From the NCBI GenBank assembly GCA_031290985.1, contig JARLJW010000106.1:1-49713 (forward strand): a DNA stretch of 49,713 bases. The letters run 5' to 3'. The notes beneath the pieces are model-generated. The model did no database searches, was not told the DNA's origin, and saw nothing but the letters and a program-made list of their open reading frames with translations. This DNA is from Verrucomicrobiia bacterium. GTDB taxonomy: Bacteria; Verrucomicrobiota; Verrucomicrobiia; Limisphaerales; UBA11358. The position numbers and the translations under genes were made by a program. Shown one piece after another: positions 8,845-16,937 of the stretch. Each line of letters begins with the position of its first letter. Position 1 is the stretch's first letter.

Positions 8845-8855
8845 TCTTGGGGGAC

Positions 8856-9836
8856 TCAGTTCGCCTCAACCCGCAGCAACGCCGCACCGGACTTCGCCAG
8901 CACCTCCGTCTGCTCCAAGCTGGCGGGAATCAAGCAGAACCCGCCCGCCGACAATGCCACTGCGGTTGAGCCACTCCTGATTTCCACCGTGCCCGCCGTC
9001 ACCGCCAGTATCTGAAGCTTCTTCGGCTTCAGCGAACCGGTTGCGCCGGAATTCAGCTTCCACGCTTCCACGTTGAACAGCGGGTCGTTCACCAGCGCCC
9101 GCTTTTGGAGGTTCGCCTCCCCGGCGAATTTCGTCTCCACCAGCTTCGGCTCGAAGTCGTTGAAATCGATGCTCGCCAGTGATTGCGCCACGTGCAGTTC
9201 GCGCGGCTTGCCGTCCAGCCCCACACGGTTCCAGTCAAACACGCGATAGGTCGTGTCGGAATTCTGCTGGATCTCGAAGATCACCAGGCCGTCGCCAATC
9301 GCGTGGACGCGGCCGCTCGGCAGAAACATCGTGTCGCCTGCGCGCACGGGGATGCGGTGAAAACAATCCGCCACGCTGCCATCGGCGATCTTCCGCTCAA
9401 ATTCCGCGCGTGTCACGCCGTGCTTGAGCCCCACGTACAGGCTCGCATCCGGCGCCGCATCGGCGATGTACCACATCTCGGTCTTCGGTTCACCCTTGAG
9501 TTCCGCCGCCTTGCCGGCCGGGGGATGCACCTGCAGCGAAAGCTTGTCGCGGGCATCCAAAATCTTGCAGAGCAGCGGAAAGCGGCCGGCCGCCGCCGGT
9601 TTCGCCCCGCCCAGGATTTCCCCGGCGTGCTGCTCCATCAGCCAGCGAAGGTCCTTCCCGGCCAGCGGGCCGTTGGCGATGACATTCGCGTCACCCGGGC
9701 GGTCGGAGATTTCCCACGCCTCGCCGATGGGCTGGCCCGCCGGGATTTTCTTGGCGTAAAGCCGTTCCAGTTCGCGCCCGCCCCAGATGCGGTCCTTGAA
9801 GATGGGCTGAAAAACAAAGGGGTAAAGCATGATCAT
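8856..9836 (-). CDS. manA: Mannose-6-phosphate isomerase, class I
   Basis: Type I phosphomannose isomerase of about 326 residues, the Bacillus-like short form, which interconverts fructose-6-phosphate and mannose-6-phosphate. The zinc ligands are recognisable: SLQVHP (about residue 100), KTEMWYI (about 116), and the histidine in GRVHAIGDG (about 175). The N-terminal FKDRIWGGREL is typical. The ATG at 9836 overlaps the accA stop by 4 bp (ATGA), indicating translational coupling; ATG 9830 is an alternative two codons in. Its product feeds GDP-mannose and exopolysaccharide synthesis. Confidence 0.92.
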   Translation of the reverse strand: MIMLYPFVFQPIFKDRIWGGRELERLYAKKIPAGQPIGEAWEISDRPGDANVIANGPLAGKDLRWLMEQHAGEILGGAKPAAAGRFPLLCKILDARDKLSLQVHPPAGKAAELKGEPKTEMWYIADAAPDASLYVGLKHGVTRAEFERKIADGSVADCFHRIPVRAGDTMFLPSGRVHAIGDGLVIFEIQQNSDTTYRVFDWNRVGLDGKPRELHVAQSLASIDFNDFEPKLVETKFAGEANLQKRALVNDPLFNVEAWKLNSGATGSLKPKKLQILAVTAGTVEIRSGSTAVALSAGGFCLIPASLEQTEVLAKSGAALLRVEAN

Positions 9837-10849
9837 GCGGCCACCGGCTCGGCTGACTTGGTCGATTTCATTTCCTCGGCACCCGCGGCAACTTCCGTGA
9901 AATGCCCGTGGGCGCGGAATTTTGCGTAACGCTTTTTCAGCCGGTCGGCCGTGGTCCATTTCTGGACTTCTTCCAGATGCCGGAGCAGGTGCATTTTCAA
10001 ATTGGCCGCGGTGCCTTCCACATCCCGGTGGGCGCCCCCGAGCGGTTCGGGGATGATTTCATCCACGAGCTTCAAGTGCAGCAGATCCTTCGCGGTGATC
10101 TTCAGCGCGGCGGCGGCCTTGCCGGCGTTCGCGCGGTCCTTCCACAAAATCGCCGCGCAGCCCTCGGGGCTGATGACGGAATAATACGCGTTCTCCATGA
10201 TCAACACCCGGTCCGCCACGCCGATGCCCAGCGCCCCGCCGGAACCGCCTTCGCCGATGACCGCGCTGATGACCGGCACCTCCAGCAGCATCATCTCGCG
10301 CAGATTCACCGCGATGGCCTCGGAAATATGCCGCTCCTCCGCCGCCACCCCGGGATACGCCCCCGCCGTGTCGATCAGCGTGATGATGGGCAGGCCGAAC
10401 TTGTGCGCCAGCCGCATCAACCGGAGCGCCTTGCGATAGCCTTCCGGATGCGCCGAACCGAAGTTGCGCAAAATGTTTTCCTTCGTGTCCCGGCCCTTCT
10501 GCGTGCCGATGACCACCACGCGGTGGTTGCCCAGTTTGGCGAAGCCTCCGACCATCGCATGGTCATCCGCAAACATCCGGTCGCCATGCAATTCGTGAAA
10601 ATCAGTGAAGCTCTTCGCCAGGTAATCCAGCGTATAGGGCCGCTTGGGATGCCGCGCCACCTGGACGCGCTGCCAGGGCGTGAGATGCAGGTAAATTTGC
10701 CGCCGGGTCTCCTCCAGCTTCTTTTCAATGAGCTGGATCTCCTCTTCAAAGCTGATTCCCAGGGAATGCTTTTCCGGATGCAGGCGGAGATCGTCCAGCT
10801 TGTTCTGCAACTCAGTGATCGGCTTTTCGAAATCAAGCTGATGTTTCAT
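9833..10849 (-). CDS. accA: Acetyl-CoA carboxylase carboxyltransferase subunit alpha
   Basis: A 338-residue alpha subunit that, with AccD, transfers the carboxyl group from biotin to acetyl-CoA to make malonyl-CoA. Visible features are an N-terminal helical region (ITELQNKLDDLRLHPEK), the PKRPYTLDY motif, HGDRMFADDHAMVGG, TLIDTAGAYPG and the oxyanion-type glycine loop GEGGSGGALGIG near residue 201. Length is normal. It is first in a two-gene minus-strand operon with manA (4-bp overlap). The upstream region contains the fold-back repeats at 10919-11070. Confidence 0.95.
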   Translation of the reverse strand: MKHQLDFEKPITELQNKLDDLRLHPEKHSLGISFEEEIQLIEKKLEETRRQIYLHLTPWQRVQVARHPKRPYTLDYLAKSFTDFHELHGDRMFADDHAMVGGFAKLGNHRVVVIGTQKGRDTKENILRNFGSAHPEGYRKALRLMRLAHKFGLPIITLIDTAGAYPGVAAEERHISEAIAVNLREMMLLEVPVISAVIGEGGSGGALGIGVADRVLIMENAYYSVISPEGCAAILWKDRANAGKAAAALKITAKDLLHLKLVDEIIPEPLGGAHRDVEGTAANLKMHLLRHLEEVQKWTTADRLKKRYAKFRAHGHFTEVAAGAEEMKSTKSAEPVAA

Positions 10850-10918
10850 GCGTCGTAAATTTTAGCCGTTTTCAGGGTTGAGGCAATGCGGAATTGGAGG
10901 AGCATTTGAAGAAATACC

Positions 10919-11046
10919 GCAGCTGTTCGGAGCGAGGATTTTTGGGTTTTGGCGAAGGAGCGGGTTTAAACAACCCCGCGACTGAGCCGAAACGAAGCCA
11001 AAACCCAAAAAGACCGCCCTCATTTTCATCACAACCGAACGGCTGC
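10919..11046. repeat. 128-bp imperfect palindrome (fold-back element)
   Basis: Outer arms GCAGCTGTTCGG (10919-10930) and CCGAACGGCTGC (11035-11046) pair with one mismatch. Perfect 15-bp inner arms lie at 10939-10953 (TTTTTGGGTTTTGGC) and 10997-11011. A GC-rich core around GCGGGTT/AACCCCGC sits at the centre. No ORF is involved. It lies about 70 bp upstream of accA and looks like a MITE or cruciform-forming dispersed repeat. Confidence 0.6.
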
Positions 11047-11070
11047 AGCATTTCTGATAATGCTCTAAAA
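11047..11070. repeat. Dispersed hairpin repeat, copy 2
   Basis: AGCATT (11047-11052) pairs with AATGCT (11059-11064), followed by CTAAAAAA. The segment closely matches the hairpin at 148-171, including the trailing A-run, so two copies of one repeat family exist in the window. Confidence 0.5.
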
Positions 11071-11077
11071 AAGCGAA

Positions 11078-11101
11078 AAGGCCGGACTTTCGTCCGGCCT
11101 T
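11078..11101 (-). terminator. Intrinsic terminator of the zwf-pgl operon
   Basis: AAGGCCGGAC and GTCCGGCCTT form a perfect 10-bp stem. Read on the minus strand the loop is GAAA and the sequence continues TTTTCGCTTTTTT. It lies about 290 bp downstream of the pgl stop. The hairpin could also work on the plus strand but has no T-run there. Confidence 0.65.
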
Positions 11102-11391
11102 CGCGGTGACAAGGTTTAAACGCCTTCACCAAGGCGCTCAGAAGGGCCGTGCGACCAACTTGGGGCGCTGTCCGAGCCGCACGGCGAGCAAAACCTCTAT
11201 GCCAACCCTAAACGGACAGCGAAATCTTCAACCAACACACTTCTTTGTCTTTTCAAAAATCAATTTCACGGACACCAACTCTGACGCAACTGGCGCGAAA
11301 AAGGTTCAAACTATTTTCATTTTTTTAAAAACATTTGAACCAAACCCAAACTCCCAGTTATGGCATGTAGACTACACTCATATTTGTCTGG
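11102..11391. other. AT-richer spacer downstream of pgl
   Basis: About 290 bp with no convincing gene. It is noticeably less GC-rich than the flanking genes, with A/T homopolymers near 11320-11335. A short GCGCTGTCCGAGCCGCACGGC segment resembles the repeats at 1.1-1.7 kb. I see no RNA gene in it. Together with the repeats at 10919-11101 it makes a 540-bp gene-free stretch between accA and pgl. Confidence 0.4.
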
Positions 11392-12120
11392 TTACAAATT
11401 AATATTCGGCAGATCGGAGAAAATTTTTACGGGGCGGGCCTGGATGACCCGGCCCAGCGGCGTCCGGCCGCCGGGCTTTAGCGATTCCCGGAACGCCGCC
11501 TCCTTGCCCGCTCCGGAAACGAGAATCACTATGTTTTTCGCGGCGAAAATCGCCTTGTACGTCAACGAGATGCGGGTCGGCGGCGGCTTCGGCGAATTTT
11601 CCACGACCAAAAATGAGGCAGAATTGTCCAAATTTTTTCCACTCGCTTTGGGAAAAAGCGACGCGATGTGCCCATCCTCTCCCATGCCTAAAAAAATTAA
11701 ATCCAAGCCGGGCCGGTTGTCTGAATTGGGTGGCACCCAGCGGCCAATTTCCGCCTCGGCCACCATCACGGCGGTGGCTGGAGCATCCTCTCCGCGCAGC
11801 CGGTGAATTTTATCGGCGGCTATATTAAGCGGTTTGAATAGAAGCTCATCCGCCAACTTAAAATTGCTGTCCGGATCGGTCGGCGGCACGCACCGCTCAT
11901 CCGCCCAGAAGAAATGGACGTTCGCGAACGAGATGTTCCGTAACTGCTTCTGTTCCACGGTCGCTGTGAAAAATTTCTGGGTGATGCGCCCGCCGGAAAG
12001 CGCCACGCTGTACGTTTTGCCCGCACGATTCGCCGCTTCAACCTCGTTCAACCACGCGGCCGCGGCCGCGCGGGCGAGTTCATCCGCGGTCGCAAAGGAC
12101 AGTAATTCGACATTTTGCAT
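11392..12120 (-). CDS. pgl: 6-phosphogluconolactonase
   Basis: A 242-residue DevB-type lactonase that hydrolyses 6-phosphogluconolactone, the product of Zwf, to 6-phosphogluconate. Signatures are SVALSGGRITQKFF, VHFFWADERCVPPTDPDSN and the LIFLGMGEDGHIASLFP motif with its catalytic histidine. Length is typical. It is the last gene of the minus-strand zwf operon, and its ATG directly abuts the stop of the preceding phosphatase gene. A decayed copy of its 5' end appears fused to that upstream gene. Confidence 0.92.
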   Translation of the reverse strand: MQNVELLSFATADELARAAAAAWLNEVEAANRAGKTYSVALSGGRITQKFFTATVEQKQLRNISFANVHFFWADERCVPPTDPDSNFKLADELLFKPLNIAADKIHRLRGEDAPATAVMVAEAEIGRWVPPNSDNRPGLDLIFLGMGEDGHIASLFPKASGKNLDNSASFLVVENSPKPPPTRISLTYKAIFAAKNIVILVSGAGKEAAFRESLKPGGRTPLGRVIQARPVKIFSDLPNINL

Positions 12121-12840
12121 TTATTTTTCAGCAGGTTGGTCCAAATCGTCAGGCATCAAATGTTCATTGATGCGCTTCGTTTCAACCAGGCGTCCGTCGG
12201 CATCAAAGCGCAACTGGATCACCCAGCCGAACACGTCATCCGGCCATTTGGCGTTCGGGATCACTTTATCGGGGTCGGCCCCCAGCGCCCGTAAGAGCGC
12301 GGGAATCTGGCCGTGATGCCAGGCGATCAAAATCGCCCGGCCGTGCGGCTTGGACCGGATTTCTTCCGCCTGTGCTTGAAAATCCTTGTCGCTGAACCGG
12401 CTGTCAACCGCCAGTCCAAATGCCTTGCCGGTCGGCTCCACCGTGAGGCGCGGACGGTGGCTGCCCTTTGAATCGGCGGTGGCAAAAATGTAGTCAAGTT
12501 TCAACGGCTGCCCCGCCACCGTGAAATTTTTAAAATAATTCACATAAGCCGTGGCGCGCACCTTGCCCGCCGGAGACAAATCATGACCACTGGCGGGTTT
12601 TTCGGCGTGGCGGATGACCAGGATCACCGCATTTGTCAGCGCGGCGGACGGTTCAGCACCCGGCCCGGCAATGCTGGCCGCCGGCATGGCCAGCGCCAGC
12701 AACCCGCATAACAATAGCGCGGCTTTCGTTTTCCTTATTTTATCCCCCGCGGCTCGCGTCAAGTGTGGCCGGGTTGTGCCAGCCGCAACGCGGGCTGGTT
12801 CATCGGCATTCACAAAAGCAAGCAGCTCAATATTTTTCAC
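12121..12840 (-). CDS. Secreted histidine phosphatase-superfamily protein, start uncertain
   Basis: The core domain resembles the phosphoglycerate mutase/histidine phosphatase superfamily: VILVIRHAEKP carries the RH motif, HRPRLTVEPTG follows, and ILIAWHHGQIPALL supplies the second histidine. A hydrophobic segment ending MPAASIAG just before it looks like a signal peptide, suggesting export. The start is unclear. The frame is open to ATG 12906, which overlaps osmC by 52 bp. I use GTG 12840 because from there the first ~20 residues (KNIELLAFVNADEPAR) mirror the pgl N-terminus. A TTG at 12762, just before the signal-like segment, is a real alternative and would exclude the pgl-like part. Physiological substrate is unknown. 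Confidence 0.65.
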   Translation of the reverse strand: MKNIELLAFVNADEPARVAAGTTRPHLTRAAGDKIRKTKAALLLCGLLALAMPAASIAGPGAEPSAALTNAVILVIRHAEKPASGHDLSPAGKVRATAYVNYFKNFTVAGQPLKLDYIFATADSKGSHRPRLTVEPTGKAFGLAVDSRFSDKDFQAQAEEIRSKPHGRAILIAWHHGQIPALLRALGADPDKVIPNAKWPDDVFGWVIQLRFDADGRLVETKRINEHLMPDDLDQPAEK

Positions 12841-12854
12841 AGCTTTATAACCCT

Positions 12855-13316
12855 CTATTTGGCCTGGACCACAATTTCCGTTTTGATTGAATTCGCGATG
12901 AAACATTGCTCGTGGGCCAGGTGATGCAACTGTTTTTCGTCCGCCGGCACCGGCAATTTATCGCCGCTGTATGTGATTTCCGGATGGAGCGTCACCCGGC
13001 TCACCCATGGCACGCCCCGTTCGTTTTTGGCCAGCACGCCAATCGATTCATCCTCGTAACGGTCGATTTGGAATCCCTGTTTGGCCGCCAGGTAAAGAAA
13101 CGTGAGCATGTGACAACTCGAAATCGACGCAATGAAAGCCTCCTCCGGATCAACGTGCGCCGGATTCGAATACGGCACGGGCACCACCGAAGGCGAGGAC
13201 GATGCCGGCACGGTGACACCGCCGTCAAATGTCCAGGTGTGCTCCCGCGAATACTTGCCCTTCAGAAAATCCGGGCTGGTTCGCTGCCATTTGATCGTGG
13301 CTTTGTATTCGGACAT
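12855..13316 (-). CDS. OsmC family peroxiredoxin-like protein
   Basis: A 153-residue OsmC/Ohr-superfamily protein, typically reducing organic hydroperoxides through two cysteines. Both candidates are visible: one in ASISSCHMLTFLYLA (about residue 68) and one in AHEQCFIANSIKTEI (about 137). The N-terminal YKATIKWQR and the FDGG segment match the subgroup annotated OsmC family. Size is normal. Its place in the zwf operon fits a redox role, since Zwf supplies NADPH, but this is inference. Confidence 0.87.
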   Translation of the reverse strand: MSEYKATIKWQRTSPDFLKGKYSREHTWTFDGGVTVPASSSPSVVPVPYSNPAHVDPEEAFIASISSCHMLTFLYLAAKQGFQIDRYEDESIGVLAKNERGVPWVSRVTLHPEITYSGDKLPVPADEKQLHHLAHEQCFIANSIKTEIVVQAK

Positions 13317-13400
13317 AATATTCTGCGGTCACTTTATCACCAACAACTTGTGCCAGCCTTGGCCAGGCGGCAGGGACGCCGGTGGCCGGCTCAAGGTTCC

Positions 13401-13733
13401 TCACCAAACATCTTTTCTCACCTTTTGCACCCGTTCCCAGATTTTGGCCGGCATCTCCGCCCGCCAGACGCCGCCAAGCAGATGGTTGAAAGCCGCGTTC
13501 GTCTGCGCCTCCAGTTCCACCCGGTCGATAAAATCCGCCCCGTGGAGATACAGCAGCTCCTCCAGCGGTCCGACCGCGAGATCGCCCTTTTCCTCCTCGG
13601 TCAAATCACGCGCGACCACCTCCAAAATCGCCTGCCAGACGAGTTCAGGGTGTTCCTGGCAAAAACTGATGTCCTCCAGGGCTTGATCATCCTCAAACCA
13701 CGCGATGACATCGTTGACGGTCGGCTCGGCCAT
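13401..13733 (-). CDS. DUF6869-like small protein
   Basis: A 110-residue acidic helical protein. The features GPLEELLYLHGADFIDRVE and FNHLLGGVWRAEMP resemble the DUF6869 family of uncharacterised proteins. It starts 4 bp after the zwf stop, so it is co-transcribed with it. No enzymatic motif or membrane segment is present. Function is unknown. Confidence 0.7.
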   Translation of the reverse strand: MAEPTVNDVIAWFEDDQALEDISFCQEHPELVWQAILEVVARDLTEEEKGDLAVGPLEELLYLHGADFIDRVELEAQTNAAFNHLLGGVWRAEMPAKIWERVQKVRKDVW

Positions 13734-13737
13734 GGTT

Positions 13738-15288
13738 CTACTTGATCACCAGCGGCTCGTGCCAGGTGTGGCCCAGTTGCGCCAGCAGGTCGTCGGCGGC
13801 GATCGGCCCCCACGTTCCGGCCGAGTAAAATTCCCGGTTCGTCAGCGACCTGCCCTCCCAGCCCGCGCGGATGGAATCGGCGATCTTCCACGCGGTCTCC
13901 ACCTCGTCCCGGCGGATGAAGAGCGTCGCATCGCCGGCGATCGCTTCCAGCAGCAGCCGTTCATACGCCTCCGGCGTGTACGCGCCAAACTCCGCGTCGT
14001 AGCTGAAATGCATCCGCACCGGGCGCACCCCGATGGTCGTGCCGGGCACCTTGCCGTTGAATCGCAGGGAAATGCCCTCGTTCGGCTGCAGGCGCAGGGT
14101 CAGCGCATTCGCATCCAGGTGTGAACCGCACTGCGCGGCAAACAACACATTCGGCGTCGGTCGGAATTGGATGCGCACCTCGCTCGCGCTCATCGGCAGG
14201 TTTTTGCCCGTGCGCAAATAGAACGGCACGCCGCTCCACCGCCAGTTGTCGATGAACAATTTCAGCGCCGCGAACGTCTCCACATTCGAATCCGGCTTCA
14301 CCTTCGTTTCCTGCCGGTAGCCGGTGCGCATCTCGCCGCCCACGCTGCCGGCAAAATACTGCCCGCGCACGATCTGCTTGGCGACATCATCGAGTGACAA
14401 CGGCCGGATGGACTTGAGCAGCTTCACCTTTTCATCGCGCACGGCCTCGGCCTCCAGCGACACCGGCGGCTCCATCGCGATGAGCGAAAGCACCTGGAGC
14501 ATGTGGTTCTGCACCATGTCCCGCAGCGCCCCGGCCTCCTCGTAATACCCGCCGCGGTCGCCCACGCCGATCTTTTCGCTGACCGTGATCTGGACATGAT
14601 CCACGGATTCCCGGTTCCAGAGGCGTTCGAAGATCGAGTTCGAAAAGCGGAACATCAGGATGTTCTGCACCGTTTCCTTGCCCAGATAATGGTCGATGCG
14701 GAACACCTGCGACTCGTGCGCATAGCGCGTCAATTCGTGGTTCAGCTTTTCGGCGGAGGCCAGGTCGTGACCGAACGGCTTCTCCACCACGAGCCGCTGC
14801 CAGCCCGGACCGTCCCGTTTCAACAGATTGGAACGATGCACCTGCTCCACCACCTCCCCGAACTGGCTCGGCGATATGGCGAGGTAAAACAACAGATTGT
14901 CCCGCAGCGCCGGGTTGCCAAACGTGCCCAGTTGCTTCTCCAGCCGCGCGTAGGCCGCGTCATCCGTCAGGTCGCCAATGCAGTAAAAAATATTTTCCGC
15001 GAACGCCGCCCAGACCTTGTCATCCACCGGCTTGGTGCGCGAAAACTGGTCGAGGGCGGTGCGCAGTTCCTGCCGCCACGAGGCGTCGGTCTTCTCGCGG
15101 CGCGCAAAGCCGATGACCCGGAAAGTCGGGGGCATCAGCCCGTCCTTGAACAAATGGTAAAGCGCGGGGATGAGCTTGCGCGCCGTCAAATCGCCGCTGG
15201 CGCCGAAGATGACGATGGAGCAGGCCTCGAGGTTCTTGTGATTGCCGTTGCCGCCGGCGGCGGGGGCGGGCGAATTCAAAATGTTCAT
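13738..15288 (-). CDS. zwf: Glucose-6-phosphate 1-dehydrogenase
   Basis: A 516-residue NADP-linked dehydrogenase catalysing the first step of the oxidative pentose phosphate pathway. The nucleotide-binding motif IFGASGDLTARKL is at about 27-39 and the active-site motif FRIDHYLGKE at about 196-205. VEKPFGHDL and WRWSGVPFYLRTGK are also typical. The ATG at 15288 is preceded on the minus strand by AAGGAGG some 37 nt upstream, too far for an ordinary ribosome-binding site. It heads a minus-strand operon ending with pgl. A possible riboswitch lies about 120 bp upstream. Confidence 0.95.
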   Translation of the reverse strand: MNILNSPAPAAGGNGNHKNLEACSIVIFGASGDLTARKLIPALYHLFKDGLMPPTFRVIGFARREKTDASWRQELRTALDQFSRTKPVDDKVWAAFAENIFYCIGDLTDDAAYARLEKQLGTFGNPALRDNLLFYLAISPSQFGEVVEQVHRSNLLKRDGPGWQRLVVEKPFGHDLASAEKLNHELTRYAHESQVFRIDHYLGKETVQNILMFRFSNSIFERLWNRESVDHVQITVSEKIGVGDRGGYYEEAGALRDMVQNHMLQVLSLIAMEPPVSLEAEAVRDEKVKLLKSIRPLSLDDVAKQIVRGQYFAGSVGGEMRTGYRQETKVKPDSNVETFAALKLFIDNWRWSGVPFYLRTGKNLPMSASEVRIQFRPTPNVLFAAQCGSHLDANALTLRLQPNEGISLRFNGKVPGTTIGVRPVRMHFSYDAEFGAYTPEAYERLLLEAIAGDATLFIRRDEVETAWKIADSIRAGWEGRSLTNREFYSAGTWGPIAADDLLAQLGHTWHEPLVIK

Positions 15289-15778
15289 GGCCGCAACCTT
15301 GGCTCAAACGCCGGAAAATTTCAACCCTCCTTATTCCAAAAATTACAGTTCAGCATGAATTATTAAGGGGGTGCCGATGAAAATATTTCAACGATGCTAA
15401 TGCCCGCCAAACCGGGTCGCATTGATGGGGAGATGCGATGCCTGGCAACCGGCTCCTAAGTCCCCCCGCCCGCAGCAGAACAGCAGGCGGAATCCCACAG
15501 TTGCGGAAAGGCAAAACGTGCCGTCTACCCTTGGTTTCCGTCGTCCCACAAAAACAGAAAGACGTCTGGCTTCCCCGCCATTTTCACCCCATTCGCACCC
15601 GTAAATGCCTTGGAGTTTGGAGCTTCTTTGAATGTTGAATGTTGAATGTTGGAGCTTGGACGCTTGGTGCTTTTCGTCATTCGTCATTAGCGCTTCGTCA
15701 TTCACGTCGCCCATCCTGACACACCCGGTTGGACAAAGACTATCCATCCGGAAAATCTTCCCCCTGCTTCCGCCCGCC
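15289..15778. other. Gene-free leader/repeat region upstream of zwf
   Basis: About 490 bp between divergent or unrelated genes. The left two-thirds holds the structured, riboswitch-like sequence described separately. The right part (about 15628-15700) holds simple repeats: GAATGTTGAATGTTGAATGTTG followed by iterated CGTCATT. The 116-codon minus-strand frame across it (15397-15747) has no family resemblance and is probably not a gene. Confidence 0.5.
15405..15606 (-). promoter_or_regulatory. Possible cobalamin-riboswitch-like leader
   Basis: On the minus strand the order of elements resembles the cobalamin riboswitch: GGGTGC (near 15600), GGGGAAGCC (near 15572), CCGCAACTGT (near 15500), a TCCGCC/GGCGGGGGA helix, then AGGAGCCGGTTGCCAGGC (near 15450), like the B12 box. 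CGCAT/ATGCG closes a final hairpin (near 15421-15440). The match is imperfect, notably at the GGTG and B12-box positions. It would lie about 120 bp upstream of zwf, an unusual target. A covariance-model search is needed to decide. Confidence 0.4.
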
Positions 15779-16360
15779 TCAGTTATGCCGCAGATGCATC
15801 ATGTTCAAGCACTGCTTGAACCACGGCTGCCGCCGCTGCGGACGGCAGGTGGCGGCGGCTTCCTGCGCCGGGCTGGCTTGCCGGTTCTGCCCGCGCGAAC
15901 GCTTCAGGTGCGGCACCGGGTTTCGGGAAGCTTTCTGGATGGAATCCAAAATCTGCTCGATTGGGAACCGTTTCAGCAGAAAACCCGAGGCCCCGGCCGT
16001 CAGGGCCTTCCGTTTCTGCTCCATGTCAAAAAACGTCGTCAGCATCAACACCTGCGTCGACCGCGAGAGCGCCTTGATCGGCCGGATCGCATCCAGCCCG
16101 CTCGCGTCGCCCATCTGGATGTCCAACAAGATCACATCCGGCCCGGCCTTGCTCGCCAGCGCGCTCAAGACGGCATTCGGCGAATGAAACGTGGCCGTGC
16201 ACTGGAGGCCTTCGCACTTCTCCAGGATTTCCATCAACGTGCTGCGCAGGCTGCGGTTGTCATCCACCAGCCAGATGTTGATGGGTTGCTTGCCGCTCGT
16301 CGGCTCGGGCGCGGCTGCACCCGGAGCCTCCGCCTGATGATCGATGTTTGTGTTCAACAT
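15779..16360 (-). CDS. Stand-alone response regulator receiver protein
   Basis: A 193-residue protein with a CheY-like receiver domain from about residue 27 to 145. The acidic pair is in WLVDDN, the phospho-acceptor aspartate in DVILLDIQMGDASG, and the signalling Thr in LMLTTFFD with Lys in FLLKRFP. The N-terminal 25 residues are Ala/Pro-rich. The C-terminal tail (about 45 residues, basic, ending PWFKQCLNMMHLRHN) has no recognisable DNA-binding domain, so output is likely by protein interaction. No adjacent kinase is present. Confidence 0.8.
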   Translation of the reverse strand: MLNTNIDHQAEAPGAAAPEPTSGKQPINIWLVDDNRSLRSTLMEILEKCEGLQCTATFHSPNAVLSALASKAGPDVILLDIQMGDASGLDAIRPIKALSRSTQVLMLTTFFDMEQKRKALTAGASGFLLKRFPIEQILDSIQKASRNPVPHLKRSRGQNRQASPAQEAAATCRPQRRQPWFKQCLNMMHLRHN

Positions 16361-16628
16361 AACCCTTGAAATTATTTAGTTAACCGTCCGCCAAATACCT
16401 AGCTCACCCCGTGCCAACCCTGCAACCTTCGGTCTGCTTCTGAAAAACCTTAAATACCCTTGATAACCGCCATCCCGCCGCCACCCGCTCCCGCCACCAC
16501 GCCATCCAGCCTGTCGAACTCTGTGCAGCCTGCACAAACTTCGACGCTGCAAAAATTCCTCGCCCCGCGCCCAAAATTTCGCCACCATCTCGCCTCGAAT
16601 TTTTCACGGGCAAACCACCCGTTCGCGC

Positions 16629-16871
16629 ATGAAAGCCAAAATCATCATCACACCCAAGAAAGCCGTCCTGGATCCGCAGGGCAAAACCGTCCAGACCGCC
16701 CTCGCCCACATGGGCTACACCGGCGTCACCGGCGTCCACATCGGCAAATACATCGAGATCGACCTCGCCCCCGGCACCGACCAGGCCGCCGCCAGCAAGG
16801 CCCTCAATGAAGCCGCCCACAAGCTCCTGAGCAATCCGGTCATTGAGGACTATAAATTAGAAATCGAGTGA
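16629..16871 (+). CDS. purS: Phosphoribosylformylglycinamidine synthase subunit PurS
   Basis: An 80-residue PurS, the small bridging subunit of the three-part FGAM synthase. It holds the PurL-PurQ complex together for ammonia transfer in purine synthesis. Typical features are the beginning KAKIIITPKKAVLDPQGKTV, then GYTGVTGVHIGKYIEIDL, and the C-terminal LLSNPVIEDYKLEIE. purQ follows 66 bp downstream. Confidence 0.93.
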   Translation: MKAKIIITPKKAVLDPQGKTVQTALAHMGYTGVTGVHIGKYIEIDLAPGTDQAAASKALNEAAHKLLSNPVIEDYKLEIE

Positions 16872-16937
16872 TTCGTTGAAGCGTTGAATGGTGAATCGGC
16901 GACGTTTCAACTCTTCAACCCTTTAACTTTTTAACCA

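Noticed and set aside
15397..15747. 116-codon minus-strand frame upstream of zwf
   Set aside because: It crosses simple repeats and the structured leader, with no protein family resemblance.
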